Shown here piece after piece: positions 24,176 through 30,918 of a DNA stretch of 64,000 bases. Every line of letters begins with the position of its first letter. Position 1 is the stretch's first letter. The notes under the pieces were generated by a model. It was given only the letters and a program-made list of their open reading frames with translations. It ran no database searches and had not been told where the DNA came from. The translations under genes were made by a program, and so were the position numbers. The DNA comes from Alphaproteobacteria bacterium (GTDB taxonomy: Bacteria > Pseudomonadota > Alphaproteobacteria > Ferrovibrionales > Ferrovibrionaceae): NCBI GenBank assembly GCA_017307375.1, contig JAFKFH010000015.1, positions 173,588 to 237,587 of the forward strand. Reading direction: 5' to 3'.

Positions 24176-25658
24176 AGGCTTCTCCCCGGACAGTGACGAG
24201 CAGGCCGGTCTCGGGATCGCCGTCGTCCGGCGCCGCGAGATCGACCCTGACGGAGTTGAGGACGAGGCCGGGTATGGCGACCAGGTCGGGCCAGTGACGC
24301 AGGCTCAGCGGTCCGGTCATCGTCACCGCCACGGCCGACGCCTCGATCGCGGCGGGCGCAGCCGTTGCGCCCGGTAGCGCCGCGGCGCGCGGGCCGCGCC
24401 CGCCATCGCCGATGGCAACCTCGATCGAATGCAGGCGGAGGCGGAGCAGCCGCTCGAACAGGATCCGGCGATCGAGCGGCTCCTCGTCGGCGCGCGGACC
24501 CGGTCCGGGCAGCGGCTCCCAGGTGCGCGCGACGCGTAGCGTGTTGTCGAGGAATTCGATTGCCCGCGGCTGCATCGCCATTCGGAGCGCCCGCAGATCG
24601 CCCTCGCTGGGCTGCCGGTCGATGCGGTAGATCGCGTAGGCACCGCCCGGCGGTTCGCAGCCAAAGGCGGAGAGGCTCCATCCCGGCGGTGGAGCGGTGA
24701 CGAGACCGCCGAGGACAGACCTGCAGGAGCGGAGGAAGTCGGCGGCCGCCGGTGCGGTCGTCCAGGCCGGCTTCAGCCGGATCGCGGCCTGGACCGGCGG
24801 TGCGATCTGAGGGGGCGGCGTGCGGAACATCTTGTCGTTCAGCACGACGATGCCGGCGATCGCGCAGACCGACAGGATGGCGCCGCCGGCGATCGCGGGG
24901 TGGCGCAGGGCGGGGCCGAGATTGCCGAGCCGGCCGGGGGCCTCGAGCGGGGCGACGCCGGGCTGGCCGGACAGCAGCGCGTCGACTGGCGTGGCCTCGC
25001 GTAAGGCGAGCTTTGCCAGGCCTCTGGTGCCACGTTCGCCGACCAGGCGCCGGCAGACTTCGCGCAAGGCCGCGTCGGCGATTGCGTCGATTGCCGCCTC
25101 GCCCCCGCCGACGGCCACCCCTCCCAGGGCCAACCCGCCCTGTGTTCCCCCGCGCTCGCCGGCACCGCCCGGATCGGCGCCGGCAAGCCAGCCAGGCGGC
25201 AGGAACAGTTCCGCACGGTCGCCCAGCCCGGCGCCGAAGGTGCGAATTTCGTCCAGGAGCCAGCTGATCGCGGTGGTCTCGTTGCCGAGGACGATGTCGG
25301 TCGACGGCACGACCATGCCGTCGTTCACCGCCAGGCCGAGATAGCGGCCGCCAGAGAGCGGCCAGCATCCCAGGGTGTCGGGGGGCAGGATGGCGGCGAG
25401 GGCAGCGGCTCCGGCCTGCAGCGGCCGCAACAGGCTGGGACGAGCGAGCTTGCCCGGCGGGAGACTGGCGATCGCGTACTGGTTGATGCCGTCGCGCCTG
25501 AGGCAGAGAGCGTTGGCGCCCTGGGGGCGGAGCGCACCGACCATCGACACGGCCTGATCGCGCAACGATCCCTTCGACGTGTCGCTGTCGCCATTGTACC
25601 AGCTTGCGCCGAACGCCCAGCGCCGGCCGCCGATCAGAAGAAGGCTCGCGGGTTCCAT
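24162..25658 (-). CDS. pilO: Type IVb pilus protein PilO
   Basis: 498 residues. N-terminal cytosolic domain starting 'LLLIGGRRWAFGASWY', one transmembrane helix in the middle ('AGGAILSVCAIAGIVVL', about 265-281) and a periplasmic C-terminal half. This is the bitopic layout of PilO2/PilO of IncI thin pili, which bridges ATPase/platform and secretin. Position directly after pilN and before pilP fits the R64 order. Ten bases separate it from pilN. Confidence 0.85.
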   Translation of the reverse strand: MEPASLLLIGGRRWAFGASWYNGDSDTSKGSLRDQAVSMVGALRPQGANALCLRRDGINQYAIASLPPGKLARPSLLRPLQAGAAALAAILPPDTLGCWPLSGGRYLGLAVNDGMVVPSTDIVLGNETTAISWLLDEIRTFGAGLGDRAELFLPPGWLAGADPGGAGERGGTQGGLALGGVAVGGGEAAIDAIADAALREVCRRLVGERGTRGLAKLALREATPVDALLSGQPGVAPLEAPGRLGNLGPALRHPAIAGGAILSVCAIAGIVVLNDKMFRTPPPQIAPPVQAAIRLKPAWTTAPAAADFLRSCRSVLGGLVTAPPPGWSLSAFGCEPPGGAYAIYRIDRQPSEGDLRALRMAMQPRAIEFLDNTLRVARTWEPLPGPGPRADEEPLDRRILFERLLRLRLHSIEVAIGDGGRGPRAAALPGATAAPAAIEASAVAVTMTGPLSLRHWPDLVAIPGLVLNSVRVDLAAPDDGDPETGLLVTVRGEAYARS

Positions 25659-25667
25659 CGCCGCCGG

Positions 25668-27479
25668 TCAGCCCGCGCGCCGCATGCCTGCGGACTGGAC
25701 CTCCCCGGGAGCGGCGAACGGATCGATCTCGAGCAGGGTGATGATCGTGATCAGCCGGCGCCGCTGCTTCTGGCCGGAGATGGAGCCGCCGAGCAGGATG
25801 TTCCAGGGTGAGGCGGTGCCGCGGCCGTCGGTCGCATCGGTGGTCTCGTCGAGGCCCAGACCGATGATCGACGCACCGCTCGGCACCATGGCGAACGACA
25901 CGCCGCTCTGTTCGCCGATCGTCGGCAGCTGCTGAACCGACTGCTGCGAGACTTCCTTGTCGACCTTGAGTATCTGCCTCGTCGATTGCGCGAAATAGAC
26001 CTGGATGCCGATCGGATCGATGGTCCTGGCCATCACCTGCAGCGTCTGGCCCTCGGTCAGGGTCTTGATGCTCTGCGTCGTGATCACGCCGACGTTGCTC
26101 ACCGGGACGGCCTGCGAGCCGGAGATGATGTCGCGCCGGCGGCCGTCGAAGATCGGGACGACCGCGCCGTTCGCGGTGATCACCGAGGCCGTTTTCTGCA
26201 CGGCGAGGTTGCTCGCGGTCGACAGGGCCTGGACATAGTCGTTGGTGCCGGCGAACTTCGTCGCCGCAGACGAGGCGTTCGCGGGCGCGGGCTCGATATA
26301 GGCGATGCCGATGCTTCCCAGCCCTTCGACGCCCAGGGTCGGCGTCGGCCCGGCGAAACGCAGCTTGAGGCCGGCGTCGCGGAAGATGGTATCGAGACTG
26401 ACCCCTAGCGCGTCGCGGTCGTCGAGGGTGACCGAGAGGGTGACCACCGAAATCGAGATCTGCCGGGTCAGCCGGCGATTCTCCGCGGCGATATGCTGCT
26501 CGATGCGCGACATGGCCCGGCGGGTCGCAACCAGCGTCACGTTGCCGCCGACGGGCGAGACGGCGATCGTCGCGTTCGGACCGGCCAGCGTCTCCAACGT
26601 CGGCTTGAGCTCGGCCCAGTAGTCGAGATTGGCCGATGTGGTCGTGCTCTGGGACGACGCCGCGCCGCTCTGACCGGAGGCATCGGTCGAGTTGCCGGCG
26701 CCGCCGGCCTGGACGCCGCCGCTGCCGGAGGTCGAGCCACTGCCGGACGAGGTATCGCCGGAGAGCAGCGCCTTGAGGCTGCTCGATCCCGGCATATGGG
26801 CGATCGAGAACGTCCTGGTGATGCACCGGGCAAAGGTGATGCTGCCCGTATAGGTCCAGTAGACATCGAACCGGTCGGCGATCAGGTCGAGGAGGCCGGA
26901 GAGGGGGCCGGTATAGTCGACCGTCATGGTCTCGGCCGCCGGCGCGGGCAGCGAACCGCCGGCAGCGGGAAACCCCGGGAGGTAGACTGGCAGCGGCGCG
27001 GCACCGCCCTGCGCCGTGCTGCCGGCCACGCCGGCCGGCGCGGGCTGGAAGGCTGCGCCCGCGGCGGCGGACGGCGCCTGCTGCCCGCCGCCGCGGGCGC
27101 AGCCGGCGACCGGATCGGAGGCGCCATCGACCAGGCGCACCGGCAGCCCGCTGCGCTGGGCGATCGCGGCGGCGAGGTCGGCGAGCGACATCGGCTCGTC
27201 GCGCGTGAGCGTGATCGAATTGGCGCCGTGGCCGTCGAGATTAGCCGGGAGGTCGCGGTTCTGGTCGCGTCGGATCGCGGTGCCGCCGAGCCGCGCTGAC
27301 TGGAACACCTTGACCGGCGAGGTCAGTCCGTTGCCCGGCGCCCGCGCCTGGGCCGCCAGCGCACCGGCGCGGGCGTCCGCGGCATCGATCCGTCGTTCCG
27401 CCTGGCGCGCGACGTCGCAGGAGGCGAGCATCGCTGCGGTTGCGAGCAGCGACGTCAGGTATCCGAGCCTCATGCGCAT
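25668..27479 (-). CDS. pilN: Type IVb pilus outer-membrane lipoprotein secretin PilN
   Basis: 603 residues from the ATG at 27479. Signal peptide with lipobox 'LATAAMLASC' (Cys21 lipidated). N-terminal periplasmic domains follow, then the secretin core with 'VVTLSVTLDDRDALGVSLD', 'VPVSNVGVITTQSIKTLTEG', 'VQQLPTIGEQSGVSFAMVPSG' and 'ILLGGSISGQKQRRRLITII', the last a hallmark of the secretin C-terminus. It contains a Ser/Gly-rich insert ('SGDTSSGSGSTSGSGG'). Multimers form the gated pore for the thin pilus. It is the first gene of the operon on the minus strand and is followed by pilO. The frame begins at 27509 but the signal peptide sets 27479. Confidence 0.93.
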   Translation of the reverse strand: MRMRLGYLTSLLATAAMLASCDVARQAERRIDAADARAGALAAQARAPGNGLTSPVKVFQSARLGGTAIRRDQNRDLPANLDGHGANSITLTRDEPMSLADLAAAIAQRSGLPVRLVDGASDPVAGCARGGGQQAPSAAAGAAFQPAPAGVAGSTAQGGAAPLPVYLPGFPAAGGSLPAPAAETMTVDYTGPLSGLLDLIADRFDVYWTYTGSITFARCITRTFSIAHMPGSSSLKALLSGDTSSGSGSTSGSGGVQAGGAGNSTDASGQSGAASSQSTTTSANLDYWAELKPTLETLAGPNATIAVSPVGGNVTLVATRRAMSRIEQHIAAENRRLTRQISISVVTLSVTLDDRDALGVSLDTIFRDAGLKLRFAGPTPTLGVEGLGSIGIAYIEPAPANASSAATKFAGTNDYVQALSTASNLAVQKTASVITANGAVVPIFDGRRRDIISGSQAVPVSNVGVITTQSIKTLTEGQTLQVMARTIDPIGIQVYFAQSTRQILKVDKEVSQQSVQQLPTIGEQSGVSFAMVPSGASIIGLGLDETTDATDGRGTASPWNILLGGSISGQKQRRRLITIITLLEIDPFAAPGEVQSAGMRRAG

Positions 27480-27641
27480 TCCGGCTGCTCCCGTGTCGTC
27501 CCGGGGCACGGCGGAATTGCCGTCCCCATCGCTCAGACGCGGGGGCCGGTGGAATTGTGAGAGCCGCAGGAAAAAAAACTTGGTTCACGCCCGGGTCCGC
27601 GGACCGGTCGCCGGGGCGTCCGGAAGACGGGCGGCCGCGCC

Positions 27642-27914
27642 TCAGGTCGCCGAGGTGCGTTTGCTCAGCTCCTTGAGCACGCGACGCAGGTTTTTCTCGG
27701 TGACCTGGATCCCTGAGGCCTCGGTCAGCGTCCGCGCGATTTGCGCATAGCTGTGTCCGCGGTCGTGTGCCGACTTGATCTTTTCCGACGCGGTGGCGAT
27801 CAGCCGCGCGGCGGGGGACCTGACGCCCCGGGGCCGGGTTTCGAGCTCGTCGAGCGCCCTGGCCGCCCTGGCTGCCGCCTCGTCGAGGTCGATCTGCTGA
27901 TGGCGATCGGTCAT
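27642..27914 (-). CDS. Small HTH protein, possible regulator or relaxosome component
   Basis: 90 residues from ATG 27914. Helical; 'HSYAQIARTLTEASGIQVTE' with following 'KNLRRVLKELSKR' looks like a helix-turn-helix that would bind DNA. It is transcribed leftward 160 bp before pilN, and its upstream side is the 16-bp tandem repeat array (27941-28019), a plausible binding site. It could be the pilus operon repressor or a mobilisation accessory protein. The frame is open to 27974 but the extra residues are encoded by the repeats. Confidence 0.6.
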   Translation of the reverse strand: MTDRHQQIDLDEAAARAARALDELETRPRGVRSPAARLIATASEKIKSAHDRGHSYAQIARTLTEASGIQVTEKNLRRVLKELSKRTSAT

Positions 27915-27940
27915 GGCGGGTAGACGGCTCCGGCGACGGT

Positions 27941-28019
27941 CATCGGATACGGGGGCATCGGATACGGGGGGCATCGGATACGGGGGGCATCGGACACGGG
28001 TGGCATCGGGTACAGGCGG
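27941..28019. repeat. Five tandem 16-bp repeats
   Basis: Units starting with CATCGG at 27941, 27956, 27972, 27988 and 28004 (spacing 15, 16, 16, 16). Consensus CATCGGATACGGGGGG; the last two units are degenerate (GGACACGGGT, GGGTACAGGC). They lie directly upstream of the small HTH gene and are likely binding sites. Confidence 0.85.
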
Positions 28020-28248
28020 CGGCCACTATGTCAGACCAGCCGTTGCCTGTCGACAATACCAGCCTGGCAAGCCCTATGCGGCCCGGCCCGGGTCGATCGC
28101 GGGACATCCGGTGTGCCGCCCGTCCGGCCGGTGCCGATTGCGGGCCGCGACGCCTGCGCGGGCGGATTTCGGGGTGTTCCTGGTATTATGAAGGCCGGAA
28201 CTGAGGCAAAACACGGACATTATCGGTCCCGTTCAAGGGAAATCCCGC

Positions 28249-28372
28249 TTCTACCGCCGATTTTTCAGGTTCTACCTGTGGCCCGGCTACTTCTACCGGC
28301 CTCTGTGCCAGTTCTACCGGCATATCGCTCTATTCTACCAGTGTACTCGCGGGTGGTGATGCCAGTTCTACC
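28249..28372 (+). repeat. Six TTCTACC repeats phased at 21 bp
   Basis: TTCTACC begins at 28249, 28270, 28291, 28312, 28333 and 28366, i.e. five copies at exact 21-bp steps and a sixth 33 bp on. Four of them read TTCTACCG. Between repeats the sequence differs, so only protein contact points on one DNA face are kept. An AT-rich stretch (about 28405-28430) follows. This is the layout of an iteron array or of a relaxosome/centromere binding region. Confidence 0.85.
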
Positions 28373-28432
28373 GCCATTTATTTCCCGGTCTATCCGCGAG
28401 CCGATAAAAATCACATTAATAACAATCATTTA

Positions 28433-28464
28433 GCTGGAATTTGCGGGATTCCGGCAAAACCTGC
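28433..28464 (+). other. Candidate oriT (inverted repeat plus nic-like sequence)
   Basis: Arms GCTGGAAT (28433-28440) and ATTCCGGC (28448-28455) match at seven of eight positions around TTGCGGG. Eight bases further, ACCTG/CCCC (nick guess 28463/28464) resembles the IncP nic ATCCTG/CCCGG. The relaxase at 30.9 kb has the matching MobP-like type. It lies 120 bp upstream of the RHH accessory gene, as in IncP/IncI oriT regions. Unproven. Confidence 0.45.
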
Positions 28465-28582
28465 CCCTTAAGTGACTGGGATAGCAAGATTAGCATAAAG
28501 ACATGCGTTTTGCAGATTTGGCTGGATAACCACAGTCGAAGCGACCAGTATCGGTGGACGGATACCAATAGAGGGCCGCCAG

Positions 28583-29164
28583 GTGGTCGATCGTCTTGAG
28601 GCAAAGGTAGAGATCCGGGAGGCGAAGATCCGGGGGGTAGAGACGGGGCGGGTACCGAGCGGGGGCGCTGCGAGCGGGCAGGGCGGCGACGATGCCGGAC
28701 CGCCGCAGGACCAGCGCGATCCTGGCGCACGGCGGGTTTCCAGGCGGGCGCAGCAGAACGAGGTGCCGGTGCAGGTCTATCTGCCGCAGGCCACCCGCGA
28801 TGCGCTTCAGGCGGAGCGCCGGAGCGGCAATTATCCGACGCTTGCCTCCTACGTCCGGCATATCATCGAGCGGCGCGGCGGTCCTGCGGCGGCGAGCGCC
28901 CTGCAGCCGGCATCGCGCGTCCCGGTCCTGTTGATCGGCGCCGCCGATCAGGACTTGATCCGCGCGGCGATCGCCCAGTTCCGGATCGCGGGCACCAATC
29001 TCAACACCCTGCTGCGCGACCTGCATGTCGCCCGGCTTGATGCGCGGGTGAATGTCGAACTTGGCGTCCGCATACAGGCCAGTGTATCGGAACTGGAAAG
29101 GTCGAGAATTGTCCTATACAATGTCCTTGAAGCGGCCGGACTTTCGCCCAAGAGGGGAGTATAG
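28583..29164 (+). CDS. Ribbon-helix-helix relaxosome accessory protein (NikA/MobC/TraJ-like)
   Basis: 193 residues. A disordered N-terminus (1-58) precedes 'VPVQVYLPQATRDALQAERR' and 'YPTLASYVRHIIERR', a ribbon-helix-helix DNA-binding fold like that of NikA or MobC proteins. 'LIRAAIAQFRIAGTNLNTLLRDLH' further on resembles the MobC conserved segment (G-x-N-L-N). It is the first gene after the candidate oriT and would guide the relaxase to it. The ATG at 28583 has no strong SD; an internal start is possible. It ends one base before the next gene. Confidence 0.78.
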   Translation: MVDRLEAKVEIREAKIRGVETGRVPSGGAASGQGGDDAGPPQDQRDPGARRVSRRAQQNEVPVQVYLPQATRDALQAERRSGNYPTLASYVRHIIERRGGPAAASALQPASRVPVLLIGAADQDLIRAAIAQFRIAGTNLNTLLRDLHVARLDARVNVELGVRIQASVSELERSRIVLYNVLEAAGLSPKRGV

Positions 29165-29165
29165 G

Positions 29166-29525
29166 ATGTCCAGGATATACGACCTTCTGGAGGCCAGATC
29201 GGTGGCTGACCAGCGGTCGGCAATTGCGCGGCTGCGCGGTGCGATGCCGCGGATCGAGCCGATCCTGAGCGCTGTCGCCGGGCTCGATGTCGGCGACCGT
29301 GTCGAGATGCTGGCCGTCCTCCAGGACGATCAGCGGGAGGCGGTGCACGAGAGGATGGTATTCGAGCGTTCATTAGGCAATCGCCCGACCGCCGCGGATA
29401 TGATTATACTGGCCGAAATGGATGGCGTGATCATCGAGACGGGCGTTGCCATCGTGGCGCTCGCCGTCGCGCATCCGGGCAGCGGAGGGTGCGATGACAG
29501 CCACGGCCACAGGCCCCGTGCATGA
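29166..29525 (+). CDS. Hypothetical protein in mobilisation operon
   Basis: 119 residues from ATG 29166, one base after the previous stop and preceded by a purine-rich 'aagagggg'. Mostly helical: 'MSRIYDLLEARSVADQRSAI', 'RGAMPRIEPILSAVAGLDVG', 'DQREAVHERMVFERSLGN', then a hydrophobic segment 'GVAIVALAVAHPGSGG'. No family recognised. Its end overlaps the XRE gene by 32 bp. Confidence 0.65.
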   Translation: MSRIYDLLEARSVADQRSAIARLRGAMPRIEPILSAVAGLDVGDRVEMLAVLQDDQREAVHERMVFERSLGNRPTAADMIILAEMDGVIIETGVAIVALAVAHPGSGGCDDSHGHRPRA

Positions 29526-30006
29526 GCATGACGAGGACGATGACGTGAAGCGGCGGGCGCCGCGTGGGATCGACCGGTATGTCGGCCGGCGCATTGCCGA
29601 GTTTCGCGTCGCGCGAGGGTTGACGCAGGAGCAGCTGGCCCAGCTGGTCGACAGGAGCATGAACGATATCCAGCGCCTCGAGCACGGGAGCCGCGCCAAC
29701 GCAACCGTACTTTGGCGTGTCGCGCAGGCGCTCGGATGCGAGGTAAGCGACCTGTTCCAGGGCGCCCGGCCGGACGGCGATCTCCCGGCGGACGAACCGC
29801 AGGCGCGCGGCGAGCGGATCATGCTCGAAATCGGCCGGGCAGTCGGCCGGATCAATTCGCCGGAGGCCAAGCACGCACTGCTCGAACTCGCGCGCGCCAT
29901 CGCCGACGGCGAACAGCGTGGCACGCTCAATCTCGCGGATCTCAGTGAGCAGCTGGGATCGACGCTTGCCGCGCCTGCGCGGCGGCGGCAGGCAGGCGGC
30001 CGATAG
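29494..30006 (+). CDS. XRE-family transcriptional regulator
   Basis: 170 residues from ATG 29494. HTH_3 domain at about 30-85: 'IAEFRVARGLTQEQLAQLVD' then 'MNDIQRLEHGSRANATVLWR', 'VAQALGCEVSDLF'. C-terminal 80 residues are helical and may dimerise. It probably regulates the mobilisation operon. Codons for 'GDLPADEPQARGERI' fall in an arm of a long inverted repeat whose partner is at 30375-30428. Confidence 0.85.
   Translation: MTATATGPVHEHDEDDDVKRRAPRGIDRYVGRRIAEFRVARGLTQEQLAQLVDRSMNDIQRLEHGSRANATVLWRVAQALGCEVSDLFQGARPDGDLPADEPQARGERIMLEIGRAVGRINSPEAKHALLELARAIADGEQRGTLNLADLSEQLGSTLAAPARRRQAGGR
29770..29823. repeat. Long inverted repeat, left arm
   Basis: 34 bp (29790-29823) are perfectly complementary to 30375-30408, and about 20 more bases pair with four mismatches. 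The right arm is 30375-30428. The arms enclose about 550 bp. The left arm is inside the XRE gene. Confidence 0.85.
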
Positions 30007-30007
30007 C

Positions 30008-30361
30008 GTGCAGCTGATCGGCCCCAGATATGTGCTGGCCGCGGCCGGTAGCGTCGAACCGGGGAATGAGCGCTGGCCGTGCTGGTGCGGCCTGTTCGAC
30101 GCCCGCGGCCGTGCCGTCTGCGTTCTCGACCCTGCCCAGGCCTTCACGTTCCGCACGGTCGCGGGCTGCGACGTCGTCCGCAGGCTGTTTCCCGCGCTGC
30201 GCGACTACCGTGCGATGCTGCTGGACCGGGGCAGGTTCCGTCCGGCCCGTCCGTCGATACCTCGGATCTGTCCCCCTTCCGCCTATGCGCGCCTCCTGTC
30301 CGATGGCCTGCAGCCCGGTCGCGGCAACGGCGATGCGGCGCCCCGCTCGCGGCGGGATTGA
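30008..30361 (+). CDS. Hypothetical protein between the inverted repeats
   Basis: 117 residues from a GTG at 30008, one base after the XRE stop. 'VQLIGPRYVLAAAGS' leads to 'RWPCWCGLFDARGRAVCVLD' and 'FTFRTVAGCDVVRRLFPALR'. It looks like a compact alpha/beta protein with three Cys but no known family. The whole gene lies between the arms of the 34-bp inverted repeat. Confidence 0.55.
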   Translation: MQLIGPRYVLAAAGSVEPGNERWPCWCGLFDARGRAVCVLDPAQAFTFRTVAGCDVVRRLFPALRDYRAMLLDRGRFRPARPSIPRICPPSAYARLLSDGLQPGRGNGDAAPRSRRD

Positions 30362-30374
30362 ACGTCGCCCTCGT

Positions 30375-30428
30375 CATGATCCGCTCGCCGCGCGCCTGCG
30401 GTTCGTCCCCCGGAAGATCCTCGTCCGG
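30375..30428. repeat. Long inverted repeat, right arm
   Basis: Partner of 29770-29823. It covers the apparent start of the gene at 30376. Read on the minus strand it encodes almost the same peptide as the XRE gene (DEPQARGERIM), so it is an inverted copy of XRE coding sequence. Confidence 0.85.
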
Positions 30429-30918
30429 GCCGTCCGAAACCGGACACTCCCAGCTGCAACTGTTCGATGAGGTCGCGAACGGCACCGTTCCCGGCGGTGG
30501 CGTCCGCGACGGCGGGGCAAATTCCGCGGCCAGCGGCCGCGCGACGGGCCCGGCCGCCGCTTCGCCGGCGGGCAGGGCTCTCGGGGCGGGCGGCAAGGGA
30601 GGTGGAGCGCGGCCGCGAGCTTCCGGTGGCCGTCCCGTTCAGGTCGAGCTGTTCGGCAAGGTTGCGGCAGCGCAACCCCGGCAGCCGCGGGCTCGCGCCG
30701 CGGCCGAGAGCGGTGCCGTTCGCGCGATCATCCTGGCGCTGCGTGCCCGCGGCTGCAGGGTTACCCGAGCCGGCCGCAGAAGCATCCTCGTCGACGGCGT
30801 GCGATACGATCCATCCGCGCTCGCCCAAGCCGCCGACGGTCTGATGGCCGTGCGCCCGGCCCGCCGCCGCATCGGCGAGCTCGAGCGGATGCGCCCCGTG
30901 CCTGGGACCGGGGGGTGA
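30376..30918 (+). CDS. Hypothetical protein upstream of relaxase
   Basis: 180 residues from ATG 30376. Low-complexity Gly/Ala/Arg-rich first half; two similar short motifs 'QLQLFDEVANG' and 'QVELFGKVAAA' 70 residues apart look like a repeated peptide motif; the C-terminal 60 residues ('VRAIILALRARGCRVTRAGR', 'SILVDGVRYDPSALAQAAD') form a plausible small domain. Stop overlaps the relaxase start (GTGA). Because the first 18 codons are an inverted copy of XRE coding DNA, the original start may have been lost and replaced. Confidence 0.5.
   Translation: MIRSPRACGSSPGRSSSGPSETGHSQLQLFDEVANGTVPGGGVRDGGANSAASGRATGPAAASPAGRALGAGGKGGGARPRASGGRPVQVELFGKVAAAQPRQPRARAAAESGAVRAIILALRARGCRVTRAGRRSILVDGVRYDPSALAQAADGLMAVRPARRRIGELERMRPVPGTGG

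Larger units (their letters stand above)
28020..28582. other. Non-coding control region between pilus and mobilisation operons
   Basis: 560 bp without a credible gene, holding the phased TTCTACC repeats, an AT-rich run with several AATAA-like words and the oriT-like site. It separates the leftward pilus block from the rightward mobilisation block and must carry the promoter of the latter. Confidence 0.6.

Noticed and set aside
23875..26826. 983-residue minus-strand frame
   Set aside because: Overlaps pilN, pilO and pilP in another frame on the same strand; Arg-rich with no recognisable domain.
30144..30596. Minus-strand frame containing the DEPQARGERIM peptide as a real gene
   Set aside because: Similarity to XRE is limited to the inverted repeat; the rest is Arg/Pro-rich and antisense to two plausible plus-strand genes.
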